Below, piece by piece: positions 21,936 through 30,922 of a stretch of 34,286 nucleotides of DNA. The stretch's first letter is position 1; each line of letters begins with the position of its first letter. The notes under the pieces were generated by a model. The model was not told the DNA's origin and searched no databases. It worked only from the letters and a program-made list of their open reading frames with translations. A program made the position numbers and the translations under genes. The DNA is from Planctomycetia bacterium (GTDB lineage: Bacteria; Planctomycetota; Planctomycetia; Pirellulales; Thermoguttaceae): the NCBI GenBank assembly GCA_026401055.1, contig JAPLNP010000455.1, forward strand, positions 1 to 34,286. The letters are read 5' to 3'.

Positions 21936-23256
21936 GCACGCTTCTCTCCGCACCGTCGAGATGACAGAATTCTTCATGACGGACGTCACGCACGACTCGA
22001 CGCGAGCGAGCCGCCGTTGTTTGCGATTTGCTCCAGGCCACCATTGCCACCCAGGCAAGCATGAAGGTCCAGAAGGCAGCCAAGTGAACCGCCAGCAGGA
22101 GGCATGCGTTCATCACCGTCAACGCCTGAATGAATCGATCTTCGCAGGAGTCTCCGATGCGGCAGATCAAGGCAATCAGCACCGGCCCCAAAAACATCCC
22201 GATCCAGCCGCAGTTGGCGATCGCCTCTTCAAGAACACTTGTCGTCATGCTCCAACCAAGTGATCGTGGTGGGTTCTCCAGCATTCTTGCGGTCACATAG
22301 ACGGCATAGGGCCACGGCTTTTCCGGCCAGACTTCCCGCGGGATGAATATTGCCGAATAGAAGAGAAGACTCTGGCCTCGGTATTCGAGAATCCGCCCCT
22401 GATCGGGATACAATTCACTATAGATCGCCAGCTTGATCACGTCGTCCCTGCCGTAGTCAAGGCGGACATTTTGGTAGACGTCGCTCATTGCGGTGTCATT
22501 GCCGGCGATGAATCGCATGTTGACTTGGTAGAAATACGAGAATGCGCCAAGGACAATCGCGACGGAGCAACCCACCGCGAGAAGACGCGATCCGCGAAGA
22601 TGTCCCTTCCTCCAAGCGGCGTAGAACAATACAAGCAATTCCATTGCGACAATATTCCTCTTTCCGTGGAGCCAGGCCAGCATGACCATCCCGACGAGGA
22701 TGAGAGGCAAGTTCGCTCGCTTTGGCCAAAGCAATAGACACGCCGCGCCCACAAAGGCGGCTTGGCAAGCAAGGGTCACGCGAGTATGCCCGGCCGCGAC
22801 CGAATCGTCGATCCTGACGGAATCATCGAGGGCGGCTCCATAATGAGCATAAAGAGAAGGATTGGGCGCCAAGAAGACGGCAACCAAAGGAAGGAGCATC
22901 AGGACATAACACAGGACTTGAACGACGGGTGAAGAGAAAGCGTCGGACCTATCCCTGCTCACTTTCGTCGGGTCGCCAATCCCGAGGAACCACCATATCA
23001 ACACGCAACTCGACACATAGAGGCAGTAGATGATCGACGTAGGTCCGTCTCTCGAAGCATCATAGAACCCCGGATACTTGGCGTACTCGGGACACCCGAC
23101 GATCACGTCGGCCGCCAGCGGCACTCCACAGAACACGAAAAGAATAATAATGACAAAGAGAATCGAATGTCGATCACCCCGCGCGAGACATCGCACCGCG
23201 TAGCAAGCCCACGCCGCGAGCCAAAGGAACGTAATCGTATTCAAGAACGCAATCAT
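21922..23256 (-). CDS. Wzy-like polysaccharide polymerase (multi-pass membrane protein)
   Basis: 444 residues, mostly hydrophobic, with about ten to twelve membrane segments ('ITFLWLAAWACYAVRCLA', 'ILFVIIILFVFCGVPLAADV', 'VLCYVLMLLPLVAVFLA', 'LPLILVGMVMLAWL'). A larger loop around residues 250-330 ('GQSLLFYSAIFIPREVWPEK') sits between membrane spans, as in O-antigen polymerases. The motif 'IPREVWPEKPW' recurs in Wzy/O-antigen polymerase-like proteins. No soluble catalytic family is seen. By position inside the GT operon it should join repeat units on the periplasmic side. The DNA is visibly richer in A/T than its neighbours, which is common for Wzy genes. Function assigned by topology and context. 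Confidence 0.7.
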   Translation of the reverse strand: MIAFLNTITFLWLAAWACYAVRCLARGDRHSILFVIIILFVFCGVPLAADVIVGCPEYAKYPGFYDASRDGPTSIIYCLYVSSCVLIWWFLGIGDPTKVSRDRSDAFSSPVVQVLCYVLMLLPLVAVFLAPNPSLYAHYGAALDDSVRIDDSVAAGHTRVTLACQAAFVGAACLLLWPKRANLPLILVGMVMLAWLHGKRNIVAMELLVLFYAAWRKGHLRGSRLLAVGCSVAIVLGAFSYFYQVNMRFIAGNDTAMSDVYQNVRLDYGRDDVIKLAIYSELYPDQGRILEYRGQSLLFYSAIFIPREVWPEKPWPYAVYVTARMLENPPRSLGWSMTTSVLEEAIANCGWIGMFLGPVLIALICRIGDSCEDRFIQALTVMNACLLLAVHLAAFWTFMLAWVAMVAWSKSQTTAARSRRVVRDVRHEEFCHLDGAERSVHERS

Positions 23257-23311
23257 TCAGTCACCGCGCTTCCCGCTGGCCATCCAGGTTGTTCCGCCAC
23301 ACATCCGTCGC

Positions 23312-24472
23312 CTACGCCGCTGCCCTCGGCGAGATCGTCTGGTCGTAAAACGTCTCGAGTGTCTCCACGCCGACGCAAATGTTGAAAGGACTTCGCGCGA
23401 CCACGGCTAGCGCCTCCGCCCGCGCGATCCGTGATTGGTCGGACGCCATCTGAGAGACGGCATCGGCCCACGTTGAGGGCGATTCCGAAAGGGAGAGCCG
23501 TCGAACCAGGGGCCGGACCAGGTCGACCTCCTCCGGCAAGGAGTCCGTGAGGATGCAGGGAAGCCCGGCGGCCTGGGCTTCCACCAGAACCAAGCCGAGT
23601 CCTTCGTGGAACGATGGAAGTAGAAAGGCGTCCATGGCCCCCAACATCAGTCGTGGCACATCGGGGCGGAGCCCAGCGAAGACAACGCGATCGGCCATGC
23701 CCAATTCGGCCACCTGCCGTTCGACGGCGGGCCGCAGGGGACCGTCGCCGATCAAGAGCAATCGCACGTTCGGAAAGCGCCGAGCCGTCTCCTTGGCGAC
23801 ATTCACAAGAAACGCATGATTCTTCTGTTTTTGGAATCGTCCGACATGGCCCACCACGAAGGCGTCGGCCGGGATGTTCAACTCGGCGCGGATGGTCTTT
23901 CGATCCGCGTGTTGGCGAAAAGGCGCAAGATCGATGCCGTAATAAAGAATCCGCCAACGGGGGTCGGACCGCCAGTCGGGCCCGAAGAGAGAAGACGCCG
24001 CTTGCATGCTTGCGGCCAGGCCATGCGTCGCGTATCGTGAAATCCAGTGCTCCATCAAGGCAAGATAGCTCCGCCGGAAGAACAATGCTTGGGAGTCGAC
24101 GGTCGAAGTATCGTTGTGGCTGTGCGCGATTCGAACCGGAATGCCGGCGGTGTTCGCCGCGCGGAGTACCCACCCGCTGTAATGGTGCTGATGGCCGTGG
24201 ACAACGTCGTACGGCCCGTGCTCGCGCAGAATTCGCTTCAAAGCGCGCGCATAGCGCACCGGCCGTTGCGGATGGAGGCACCGCAGAATCCTCGATCCGA
24301 GCGATTCGATCTCGTCATCGTAGACCGCCCGCCGCGGCGTATGCACGAGAAAATCCATTTGAAAACGGTCACGGTCCGTTTGGCGCAAGACGTGCATCAG
24401 CCACGTCTCGATCCCGCCACGATTCATTGCGCCGACAACGTGCAGTATGCGAATAACCTTCTTGGAAGGCAT
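23312..24472 (-). CDS. epsF: Family 4 glycosyltransferase, EpsF-like
   Basis: 386 residues from ATG 24472 with AAGGAG 7 nt upstream. The N-terminus 'IRILHVVGAMNRGGIETWLM', 'FQMDFLVHTPRRAVYDDEI' and 'SLGSRILRCL' follows Bacillus EpsF closely. The donor domain has 'VVGHVGRFQKQKNHAFLV', 'VRLLLIGDGPLRPAVE' and the EX7E motif 'FHEGLGLVLVEAQAAGLP'. Cytoplasmic GT-B enzyme; probably transfers a hexose or HexNAc to the lipid-linked glycan. It sits between a possible small ORF (overlap 49 bp) and the polymerase gene (gap 55 bp). Confidence 0.87.
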   Translation of the reverse strand: MPSKKVIRILHVVGAMNRGGIETWLMHVLRQTDRDRFQMDFLVHTPRRAVYDDEIESLGSRILRCLHPQRPVRYARALKRILREHGPYDVVHGHQHHYSGWVLRAANTAGIPVRIAHSHNDTSTVDSQALFFRRSYLALMEHWISRYATHGLAASMQAASSLFGPDWRSDPRWRILYYGIDLAPFRQHADRKTIRAELNIPADAFVVGHVGRFQKQKNHAFLVNVAKETARRFPNVRLLLIGDGPLRPAVERQVAELGMADRVVFAGLRPDVPRLMLGAMDAFLLPSFHEGLGLVLVEAQAAGLPCILTDSLPEEVDLVRPLVRRLSLSESPSTWADAVSQMASDQSRIARAEALAVVARSPFNICVGVETLETFYDQTISPRAAA

Positions 24473-24606
24473 CGTAGATCTCCTTGTGATTCAGCGGGCG
24501 CCTTGGGCGAGCGGCGATGCCCGTCGAAGTGCTCGACCAACTCCACGATCGGCGCTTGCGACTTGTATCTCGCCGTGAGTCTCGCGGCGCGTTCGAGAAT
24601 GCTCAT
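24424..24606 (-). CDS. Possible small ORF coupled to the flippase gene
   Basis: 60 residues (MSILERAARLTARYKSQAPI...). Its ATG overlaps the flippase stop in an ATGA, the usual sign of translational coupling, and the first ~35 codons have the GC-rich third-position pattern of real genes here. The 3' end runs 49 bp into the EpsF-like gene and covers that gene's ribosome-binding site. No family was recognised and there is no signal or membrane segment. It may be a small coupled peptide, the 5' remnant of a deleted gene, or chance. Low confidence. Confidence 0.35.
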   Translation of the reverse strand: MSILERAARLTARYKSQAPIVELVEHFDGHRRSPKAPAESQGDLRCLPRRLFAYCTLSAQ

Positions 24607-25949
24607 GTCAGACGACCTCGCAAGGGCAGAAGCGAACGATATGCCACCAGCGTGGCGGCCGACGTTGCCGTGGTCGACAGCACCGCTCCCCACAGGCCCT
24701 GGGAGCCGATCAGCCAATAGGACGCGATCAACGAGACCAGAACCACGAAAAGCAGGGCCACCGGCTGATACCGGATCCGACGAGTCGCGGTCGCGGCACA
24801 CCCAAACGGAACGGCCAGGAAGCCGAGCGTCCCGGCAACCATCAGTCCCACCAACATGTCGGCATGTTCGGCGTATTCCGGCTGGTAGCACCACGAAAGT
24901 ACGGCCCGACCAGCCACTGCGGCGACCACGATGCCCAACGCGCCGACCACGCCGGAGATGGCAACCATTTTGACCAATAACCGGCGGAACGCGACGTCGT
25001 TGCGCTCGACGAAGTACTTTGCCAGCCGCGGGGACGCCGATTGCCCCAAGGCACTTACGATCGTCGTCCCGACGATGGCGAAATAGGCCATCGACGCAAA
25101 CATGCCCAAAGCCCGTTCGCCCAGGTGGCCTTCGAGGAAGAATCGCGGAATACTCGCGTTGAGCGAAACGAGCAACGTGGTGACGCCCAGAGGCAGCGAT
25201 CGCCAGGTGAGGGACGTCAGAACGCGACCGTCCCAGCGAGGCATCAGGGAATCGGAGCCCGCCGGCGCGTGGGCGGCCGAGCGCGTCTGAGCAGTTTGCA
25301 GAGACGACCTCAACCGGAAGGCGCTGCCCAGGTCGATCGTGACCAACGCGATCGCTCTGGCGAGGACCATCCCGACCAGTCCGCCGAGAATGCCGCCGGA
25401 AAGCCAAAACCCCACGCCAAGGAAGACCAGCATGAGCGGCCCTTTGACCATCATGGACACGGCGATGCGATCCATGCGCTCGCACTGCTGAAACAGGCCG
25501 AAGTAGACGTCGCTCACCGCCTCCAACGCCCGCAAAACACCCACCAACAGGATGACCCACGCAACCTCGCTTCGATAGCCCCCGACCCACGCGATCATCC
25601 CCACGAGCGCGAGCGCCACAGTCGTCGTCAACAGTCGCAGCGCGAGATAGTGGCCGAAGAGCCCCTCCCCGCTGGCATCCGTGGCTTGGATCGCCCGAAG
25701 CTGCAGGTTCGCGAACATGATGACGGGAGTGACGATGGCCAGGGCCAGGGCGAATTGGCCCACCATCTCTGGGGTGCCGAGTTTCGCCAGCACCACGATC
25801 ACGCCCCATTGGCAACCGGCGTAGACCACGTTGCCCAGGAGCGTCCACGAGAAATTGCGGCGTAGCGAGAGTGGCGGCAGCGTCTCCGGGCACCGTTTGG
25901 CGGTGGATGCGGAGGTGATCGGGAGCGTCGTTGTCGAATCCACTGCCAT
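24603..25949 (-). CDS. Wzx-like polysaccharide flippase (MOP superfamily)
   Basis: 448 residues from ATG 25949; a longer frame would need TTG. Twelve or so membrane helices are spread over the whole length in the pattern of the polysaccharide-synthesis (MVF/MATE-type) flippases. The N-terminal signature is 'LRRNFSWTLLGNVVYAGCQW' and 'VIVVLAKLGTPEMVGQFALA'. Later come 'LEAVSDVYFGLFQQCERMDR' and 'GLWGAVLSTTATSAATLVAY'. It moves the undecaprenyl-PP-linked repeat unit across the cytoplasmic membrane. First gene of the minus-strand glycan operon, so its upstream region (25950-26298) should hold the operon promoter. Confidence 0.85.
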   Translation of the reverse strand: MAVDSTTTLPITSASTAKRCPETLPPLSLRRNFSWTLLGNVVYAGCQWGVIVVLAKLGTPEMVGQFALALAIVTPVIMFANLQLRAIQATDASGEGLFGHYLALRLLTTTVALALVGMIAWVGGYRSEVAWVILLVGVLRALEAVSDVYFGLFQQCERMDRIAVSMMVKGPLMLVFLGVGFWLSGGILGGLVGMVLARAIALVTIDLGSAFRLRSSLQTAQTRSAAHAPAGSDSLMPRWDGRVLTSLTWRSLPLGVTTLLVSLNASIPRFFLEGHLGERALGMFASMAYFAIVGTTIVSALGQSASPRLAKYFVERNDVAFRRLLVKMVAISGVVGALGIVVAAVAGRAVLSWCYQPEYAEHADMLVGLMVAGTLGFLAVPFGCAATATRRIRYQPVALLFVVLVSLIASYWLIGSQGLWGAVLSTTATSAATLVAYRSLLPLRGRLT

Positions 25950-26298
25950 CAAGAGAAGACACCCCACCAAGTGGCACTGGCTACCCGAGTACGGTAGTTG
26001 GCCCGCTCAAGCCCCAAACTCCGCCCGCAACGCGTCCAACACGTCGGGGGGCGTTACCCCATCAGCTAGGGCGGGCCCAAGGACCGGGAAGCCCCAAGAA
26101 AACGTAAGGTGCGTCTTTACCAGTTCGCCCCATGGGGGTCAATGTCAGTTTGGATTTGCCCGCGTTTCCCACGCCACCCGACTACCCTGAATACCCGGAA
26201 GTCCCCGAGCCGGGGCAAGTGGCAAAGAATCGAGCGGGCCTCGTCGGATCCTCCAACCGGGCCCGCCGCTGAACACCGCGTTGACCAACCGCTCCGCC
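25950..26298. other. Intergenic region between the flippase and DHOD-like genes
   Basis: 349 bp between the flippase start and the end of the DHOD-like gene, both on the minus strand. It holds a possible 7-bp-stem hairpin (26234-26240 with 26260-26266) after the DHOD-like gene, and the promoter of the glycan operon should lie here, although no clear -35/-10 pair was found. One minus-strand frame is open across most of it without a usable start. Nothing else recognised. Confidence 0.5.
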
Positions 26299-27306
26299 CT
26301 AGATCGCCTTGCCGGTGAATGAAACCAGGGCTTTCATGTAATTCCCCCGTTCGAAGGCGGCGGGGTCGGGACAGTTCTCCTGGCTCATGCTGCCCTTGAG
26401 CTGCTCGACCGAGTCGTACTCGTTCTCGGCCATCCAGGCGGACAGGCCGTCGAGGATGGTCCGCGCGTGGCCGACCCCCTCACGGTAGAAGGCCGAGGCA
26501 ACCATGCCGACGTCGGCGCCGGCCAGGAGGGCCTTGGCCAGGTCCGATGCCTGGTGGATGCCGCTGGTCAGCGCCAGCGACGCCGCGACCCGACCGTGGA
26601 GAATCGCGATCCAACGCAGCGGCTTGAGCAACTCCGACGACGTGCTCAGTTCCAGCTTGGGGTGAAGCTCCATCGCGTCCAGGTCGATGTCGGGCTGGAG
26701 GAAGCGGTTGAACAGAACCAGGCCGTCCGCGCCCGAGGCGACCAGCCGCTTGGCCATGTTGCCCATCGAACTGAAATAGGGCCCCACCTTGACGGCCAAG
26801 GGAATCGACACCGATTGCTTCACGGCGGCGACCAGATCGAGATACCGCTTCTCGACCTCGGCGCCGGTCATCTCCAAGTCGGTGGCGATAAAGTAGACGT
26901 TCAACTCCAAAGCGTCGGCGCCGGCGTCCTGCATCAGCCTCGCGTAGCGGACCCAACCGCCCTTGGAAGTCCCATTGAGGCTTGCAACGATCGGGATGGA
27001 AACGGCCTTCTTCGCCTCGCCGATGTAGTCCAGATAGTCGTCCGGGCCGGAGCGATAGTCTTCCTGTTCGGGGAAGTAGGTCAGGGCCTCGGCAAAGCTC
27101 TCCGTGCCGAACTCCCGCGCCTTGGTCATCTCCGCTTCGTCGTGCTCGATCTGCTCCTCGAACAGCGACGGCAGAACGGCCGCCGCCGCGCCCGCGGCCT
27201 CCAACGCCTTGAGGCTGTCGAGCTTCTGCGTGAGCGGACACGCCGAGACGACCAAGGGGCTCGCCAGTTCGAGGCCCAGGTACTTGGTTCTCAAATCGAG
27301 GTTCAT
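26299..27306 (-). CDS. Dihydroorotate dehydrogenase-like flavoprotein (non-pyrD)
   Basis: 335 residues from ATG 27306 with AGGAGA 7 nt upstream. It follows the (beta/alpha)8 FMN-barrel pattern of the class-1 DHOD family: 'LRTKYLGLELASPLVVSA', 'IPIVASLNGTSKGGWVRYA', 'GADALELNVYF', 'IPLAVKVGPYFS', 'GADGLVLFNRF', 'LTSGIHQASDLAKALLAGAD'. Real DHODs have an 'ELNxSCPN'-like motif with the catalytic Cys; here the same place reads 'ELNVYFIATD', with no Cys, so orotate synthesis is doubtful. Such proteins are widespread and annotated 'DHOD-like'. It lies 43 bp downstream of the pyruvate:ferredoxin oxidoreductase gene, suggesting a redox role with ferredoxin. True substrate unknown. Confidence 0.85.
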   Translation of the reverse strand: MNLDLRTKYLGLELASPLVVSACPLTQKLDSLKALEAAGAAAAVLPSLFEEQIEHDEAEMTKAREFGTESFAEALTYFPEQEDYRSGPDDYLDYIGEAKKAVSIPIVASLNGTSKGGWVRYARLMQDAGADALELNVYFIATDLEMTGAEVEKRYLDLVAAVKQSVSIPLAVKVGPYFSSMGNMAKRLVASGADGLVLFNRFLQPDIDLDAMELHPKLELSTSSELLKPLRWIAILHGRVAASLALTSGIHQASDLAKALLAGADVGMVASAFYREGVGHARTILDGLSAWMAENEYDSVEQLKGSMSQENCPDPAAFERGNYMKALVSFTGKAI

Positions 27307-27349
27307 CCGATGATCTCCTGTTTTGTTGTGGTCAGTTGCTGCGATGGAC

Positions 27350-30300
27350 CTACTTGCCCTCGCCGCTGGAACCCTCGGCCCGCGACGCCGCGGCCAGGCC
27401 CGTGTAGAACTTCCAGCGGTGGGCGATGTCTTGTTGGGCGAGGCCCGCCAGACGCTCGGCTTCTTGGGGGTTGGAGCGGGTTAACATGGCGAATCGGGCC
27501 TGCTGGTCGGCAAACGCCTTGTAGTCGCCCTGCGGCTCCTTGCTGTCCAGGTGGAACGGCTCTTGCTCGTCGCGCGGATCGTAGTGAAACAGCGGCCAGT
27601 AGCCGCAGGCCACCGCCTCCTTCTGCAAGGTCAACGCCGTGGTCATGTTGATGCCCTGCCCGATGCAATGGGCGTAAGCGATCAAGAGCGACGTGCCGCG
27701 ATACGATTCCGCCGCGCGGATCGTCTTAATCGCGTGCAGCGGGTTGGCGCCCAACGAGATCTGGCCGACGAACACGTTGCCGTAGGCCATGGCCATCATG
27801 CCGAGGTCCTTTTTCCGGCTGGGCTTTCCGCCCGCCGCGAACTTCGCCACCGCCCCGCGCGGCGTCGCCTTCGACGCCTGGCCGCCCGTGTTCGAGTACA
27901 CCTCGGTGTCCAGCACCAGGATGTTCACGTCGCGTCCGCAGGCGAACACGTGATCCAGGCCGCCGTAGCCGATGTCGTAGGCGAAGCCGTCGCCGCCGAA
28001 CGACCAAACGCTGCGGCGGATCAAGAAGTCGGCCGACGCGATGAGGTTTCGCGCGTCATCGCTGTCGATCTTGGCCAGCTTCGCCTTCAGCGCGGCGACC
28101 AGGCGGCGCTGCTCGGCGATCTGTTCGTCGGTCTCGCCCGGGTTGTTCAGAAGCTCGGCGACCAGTTCGCCGCCCAGTTGTCCCTCGAGCCTCGCCAAGA
28201 GTACCGCGGCGTACTTGATCTGCTGATCGATCGCCAGGCGGAACCCGAATCCGAACTCGCCGGCGTCCTCGAACAGCGAGTTCGACCACGAGGGACCCTG
28301 ACCTTGGGCGTTGACCGCGTAGGGGGTCGTCGGCAGATTGCCGCCGTAGATCGACGAGCAGCCGGTCGCGTTGGCGATGAGCATCCGGTCGCCGAAGAAC
28401 TGCGTGAGCAGCTTGACGTAAGCGGTTTCGCCGCAGCCGGCGCAGGCGCCCGAGTACTCGAACAACGGCCGCAACAACTGCGACCCTTTGATCGTGTCCC
28501 CCTTGACCTTCGCCCGGTCCATGTCCGGGATGCTCAAGAAGTAATCGTAGTTCGTCCGCTCGCGTTCGAGATGGGGGAGCTTGGGTTCCATGTTGATGGC
28601 CTTGCGTTTGGCGACCTCGCGGCTTTTCGCCGGGCAGGTCTCGACGCAGACGCCGCAGCCCGTGCAATCGTCCGGCGCCACCTGGATCCGCGCCATCAAC
28701 CCCGCGAATTCCTTGCCCTTGGCATCGACGGACTGGAATCCCTCGGGCGCCTTCTTGGCATGTTCCGGCTCGTAGACTTTCATCCGGATGGCGGCGTGGG
28801 GGCAGACCAGCGAGCACAGCCCGCACTGGATGCAGAGGCTCGAATCCCAGATCGGGATATCCAGCGCGATGCTCCGTTTCTCGTATTGCGTCGTCGCCGT
28901 GGGAAACGTTCCGTCGACCGGCATCGCGCTGACGGGAAGCTCGTCGCCGCGGTTGGCGATGATCGTGCCGAGCACTTTGGCGACGAACTCGGGTGGGTTG
29001 CCCTGGGCGCCGGCGTTCAGATGATACTTCGACGTGACCTTGTCCGGCACCTTGACCTCGTGCAGGGCGGCGATCGCGCCGTCGACGGCCGCGAAGTTCC
29101 GCGCGACCACCGTTTCACCGCCCTTCTTGCCGTACGTCTTCTGGATCGTGTTCTTGATCTGGGCGACGGCCTCCTCCACCGGCAAAACCTTGGCCAGCTT
29201 GAAGAAGCAGGTCTGCATCACCGTGTTGATCCGCACGCCCATCTGCGCGTCCCGCGCGACCTGGTAGGCGTCGACCACGTAGAGCCTCAGCTTCTTCTTG
29301 ATAATCTGCTCCTGCGTCTCGATCGGCAGGCTGTCCCAGACCTCGTCCGGGCCGAACGTGCTGTTGAGTAGGAAGGTCGCTCCCTCCTCGGCCAGCGAGA
29401 GCATGTCGAGCTTCTCGACGAACACCGACTGGTGGCACGCCACGAAATTGGCCTTGCTCACCAGGTAAGAACCCTTGATCGGCCGGGGGCTGAATCGCAG
29501 GTGCGAAACCGTGACCGAGCCCGCCTTCTTCGAGTCGTAGACGAAGTAGCCCTGGGCGTACAGCGGCGTGTTCTCGCCGACGATCCTGACCGAGTTGTGG
29601 TTCGCCCCGACCGTGCCGTCGCTCCCCAGGCCGAAGAACACCGCCCGGGTAACGTCGTCGCCCTCGGTCGAATACGCCGGATCGTAATCGATGCTCAGGT
29701 TCGTGACGTCGTCGCGGATGCCGACGGTGAAGTGCTTGCGGGGGCTGGCCTTCTTCATTTCGTCGAACACGCCCCGCGCCATCGCCGGGGTGAACTCCTT
29801 GGACGACAGGCCGTACCGCCCGCCGATCACGCGGGGCATGGAAGCGTTGCCCGCCCGCGAGGCCCAACCTTCGGCCAACGCCGTCACGACGTCCTGGTAG
29901 AGCGGCTCGCCCTGGGCGCCCGGCTCCTTGGTCCGATCCAGCACGGCGATGGTCTTGACCGATTTCGGCAAGGCCGCAAGCAAGGCGTCGCCGACAAAGG
30001 GCCGGTAGAGACGCACGTGTACCAAGCCGACCTTTTCGCCGTCGGCGAGCATCTTCTCGACCGCCTCTTCGACGACGCCGCCGCCGGAGGCCATGATGAC
30101 AATCACTCGATCGGCGTCCGCCGCGCCGACGTAGTCGAATAGATGATACTGCCGCCCGACGAGCTTGGCGAACTTGTCCATCTGTTTCTGGACGATGGCC
30201 GGCACCTTGTCGTAGAAGGAGTTGCACGCCTCGCGGGCTTGAAAGAAGACGTCGGGGTTCTGGGCGGTGCCGCGGAGCTTGGGGGCGTCCGGGTTGAGCG

Positions 30301-30922
30301 CCCGAGCGCGGTGCGCCTGGACCAGCTTCATGTCGATCATCGCGCGGACGTCGTCGTCGCCGAGCTGCTCGACTTTGTTCACTTCGTGGGAAGTGCGGAA
30401 GCCGTCGAAGAAGTGGATGAACGGCACGCGGGCTTCGAGCGTCGAGGCGTAGGCGATCATCGCCATGTCGTGCGTCTCCTGGACCGAGCCGCCGGCCAGC
30501 ATCGCCCAGCCGGTGCTCCGGCAAGCCATCACGTCGCCGTGGTCGCCGAAGATGGACAGGGCATGGGTCGCGATCGATCGGGCCGAGACGTGAAACACCG
30601 TCGAGGTCAACTCGCCCGCGATCTTGAACATGTTGGGGATCATCAGCAACAGGCCCTGCGAGGCGGTGAACGTGCTGGTCAGGGCCCCGGCCTGCAACGA
30701 CCCGTGGACCGCGCCGGCGGCGCCGGCCTCGCTCTGCATCTCGACCACGTGGGGCACGGCGCCGAAGAGGTTCTTTCGGCCGGCCGCCGCCCAAGCGTCG
30801 GTCAACTCGCCCATGCCGGACGAGGGCGTAATGGGATAAATCGCCATCACCTCGTTGCACAGGTGGGCGATCATCGACGTCGCTTCATTGCCGTCGGTCG
30901 TGACGAAGCGTCTTTCTGACAC
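27350..30922 (-). CDS. nifJ: Pyruvate:ferredoxin (flavodoxin) oxidoreductase, single chain
   Basis: 1190 residues from GTG 30922, supported by GAGGAG 7 nt upstream; this is the normal length for the homodimeric enzyme. Domain order is as expected. Pyruvate/CoA-binding domains I-III come first ('TTDGNEATSMIAH', 'AIYPITPSSGMGE', 'MASGGGVVEEAV', 'GLGSDGTVGANHNSV'). Then come two 4Fe-4S clusters (Cys697/700/703/707 and Cys753/756/759/763). The TPP domain has Cys827/830 in 'CAGCGETAYVKLLTQ', then 'ANATGCSSIYGGNLP', 'GDGFAYDIGYGGLDH' and 'DTEVYSNTGGQ'. It oxidises pyruvate and CoA to acetyl-CoA and CO2 and reduces ferredoxin or flavodoxin. It points to anaerobic or microaerobic capacity. Co-oriented with the DHOD-like gene. 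Confidence 0.97.
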   Translation of the reverse strand: MSERRFVTTDGNEATSMIAHLCNEVMAIYPITPSSGMGELTDAWAAAGRKNLFGAVPHVVEMQSEAGAAGAVHGSLQAGALTSTFTASQGLLLMIPNMFKIAGELTSTVFHVSARSIATHALSIFGDHGDVMACRSTGWAMLAGGSVQETHDMAMIAYASTLEARVPFIHFFDGFRTSHEVNKVEQLGDDDVRAMIDMKLVQAHRARALNPDAPKLRGTAQNPDVFFQAREACNSFYDKVPAIVQKQMDKFAKLVGRQYHLFDYVGAADADRVIVIMASGGGVVEEAVEKMLADGEKVGLVHVRLYRPFVGDALLAALPKSVKTIAVLDRTKEPGAQGEPLYQDVVTALAEGWASRAGNASMPRVIGGRYGLSSKEFTPAMARGVFDEMKKASPRKHFTVGIRDDVTNLSIDYDPAYSTEGDDVTRAVFFGLGSDGTVGANHNSVRIVGENTPLYAQGYFVYDSKKAGSVTVSHLRFSPRPIKGSYLVSKANFVACHQSVFVEKLDMLSLAEEGATFLLNSTFGPDEVWDSLPIETQEQIIKKKLRLYVVDAYQVARDAQMGVRINTVMQTCFFKLAKVLPVEEAVAQIKNTIQKTYGKKGGETVVARNFAAVDGAIAALHEVKVPDKVTSKYHLNAGAQGNPPEFVAKVLGTIIANRGDELPVSAMPVDGTFPTATTQYEKRSIALDIPIWDSSLCIQCGLCSLVCPHAAIRMKVYEPEHAKKAPEGFQSVDAKGKEFAGLMARIQVAPDDCTGCGVCVETCPAKSREVAKRKAINMEPKLPHLERERTNYDYFLSIPDMDRAKVKGDTIKGSQLLRPLFEYSGACAGCGETAYVKLLTQFFGDRMLIANATGCSSIYGGNLPTTPYAVNAQGQGPSWSNSLFEDAGEFGFGFRLAIDQQIKYAAVLLARLEGQLGGELVAELLNNPGETDEQIAEQRRLVAALKAKLAKIDSDDARNLIASADFLIRRSVWSFGGDGFAYDIGYGGLDHVFACGRDVNILVLDTEVYSNTGGQASKATPRGAVAKFAAGGKPSRKKDLGMMAMAYGNVFVGQISLGANPLHAIKTIRAAESYRGTSLLIAYAHCIGQGINMTTALTLQKEAVACGYWPLFHYDPRDEQEPFHLDSKEPQGDYKAFADQQARFAMLTRSNPQEAERLAGLAQQDIAHRWKFYTGLAAASRAEGSSGEGK

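Noticed and set aside
25977-26290. Open minus-strand frame ending in '...TPPDVLDALRAEFGA' in the intergenic region
   Set aside because: The C-terminal part looks protein-like, but there is no ATG/GTG start with a ribosome-binding site and the upstream part is not family-like. Could be a gene remnant; not supported.
27551-29371. A 606-residue plus-strand frame opposite nifJ
   Set aside because: Shadow of a strongly conserved gene; Arg/Val/Ala-rich with no motif.
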